DNA of 64,000 bases, from NCBI RefSeq assembly GCF_003171675.1, contig NZ_QFZQ01000002.1, positions 124,001 through 188,000 of the forward strand, written 5' to 3'. This stretch comes from Reichenbachiella versicolor. Lineage in GTDB: Bacteria > Bacteroidota > Bacteroidia > Cytophagales > Cyclobacteriaceae. A model generated the notes under the pieces. The model was not told the DNA's origin and did not search any database. It saw nothing but the letters and a program-made list of their open reading frames with translations. This document shows positions 63,835-64,000 of this stretch, one piece after another; positions within the stretch are counted from its first letter, which is position 1; the number at the start of each line of letters is the position of its first letter. Made by a program: the position numbers and the translations under genes.

Positions 63835-64000
63835 ATGATGAACCTATTCACTAGGCTATACATATTACCTTTCCTTATCCTTTTGGGATGTAAACCTTCT
63901 CCCAGAGTAATACACTATTTGAATAATGAATTGTCATTCGGTGAATATTCAACATATAAACTTATCGCTTTAGAAACAGAGAACCCTAACATACCAATTC
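63835..64000 (+). CDS. DUF4136-like lipoprotein, truncated by window end
   Basis: The frame is open from ATG 63835 (or the next ATG, 63838) to the edge, giving 55 residues. The N-terminus is a lipoprotein signal with lipobox LLGC, followed by ELSFGEYSTYKLIALE, reminiscent of DUF4136. It starts 33 bp after menD. The assignment from so short a piece is tentative. Confidence 0.6.
   Translation, partial: MMNLFTRLYILPFLILLGCKPSPRVIHYLNNELSFGEYSTYKLIALETENPNIPI

Overview
The window is AT-rich, gene-dense bacterial chromosome and most likely comes from a gliding marine member of the Bacteroidota, order Cytophagales. The evidence is a gldA-gldF-gldG gliding cluster, a SusC-style TonB receptor with a carboxypeptidase-like N-terminus, an XrtN exosortase unit, VIT/VWA, DUF4340, DUF2911 and DUF4136 proteins, menaquinone genes, and Bacteroidota-type -7 promoter elements (TAnnTTTG). 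No rRNA, tRNA or CRISPR array was seen. Genus cannot be set from the sequence alone.

Layout. 1-3.9 kb: two sensor kinases on the minus strand, the first a hybrid kinase/receiver/AraC protein cut by the window edge. 4.4-7.5 kb: a GreB-type factor, then a KefF-like oxidoreductase overlapping a KefC-like antiporter. 7.8-9.6 kb: a solitary NACHT-type STAND ATPase. 9.6-17.9 kb: a probable zinc-starvation island. It holds a Fur/Zur-type repressor divergent from a MerC-like protein, GTP cyclohydrolase I, an ABC transporter with a His/acid-rich loop, a DUF3299-like secreted protein, an LCIB-type carbonic anhydrase, a COG0523 metallochaperone GTPase, a PhoX phosphatase and a DUF1826 protein. Paired palindromes lie between the divergent genes. 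17.9-19.9 kb: a radical SAM protein, a DUF1456 protein and a SPOR protein. 20.0-24.2 kb: a small membrane protein/winged-helix regulator operon and a VIT/VWA PEP-CTERM protein with its exosortase XrtN. The same 17-bp palindrome precedes both units.

24.8-34.3 kb is the accessory region. It begins with about 1.1 kb of non-coding repeats: a REP-like inverted repeat, a 41-bp tandem repeat, and a 20-21-bp unit array arranged head-to-head. A cassette-like series follows: SIR2-HerA defence pair, an unknown gene plus XRE regulator, SigZ plus PhzF, a lipoprotein, and an RCC1-repeat lipoprotein. These are separated by related, hairpin-rich repeats of about 105-265 bp that recall integron attC sites in layout but not in core polarity. 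Two copies carry a 163-165-bp insert with perfect 21-bp terminal inverted repeats.

34.3-64 kb is mostly housekeeping: a second COG0523/CobW GTPase, PlsC-like acyltransferase, AsmA-like protein, class II aldolase, LD-carboxypeptidase, an mscS gene frameshifted by a 4-bp tandem duplication, MsrB, penicillin acylase family protein, CCA/poly(A) nucleotidyltransferase, the gliding ABC operon, a TonB receptor paired with a YfiR-histidine kinase fusion, TetR, YiaA, DUF2911, rhodanese and histidine phosphatase proteins. It ends with a menaquinone operon (thioesterase, MenF, MenD) and a partial DUF4136-like lipoprotein gene.
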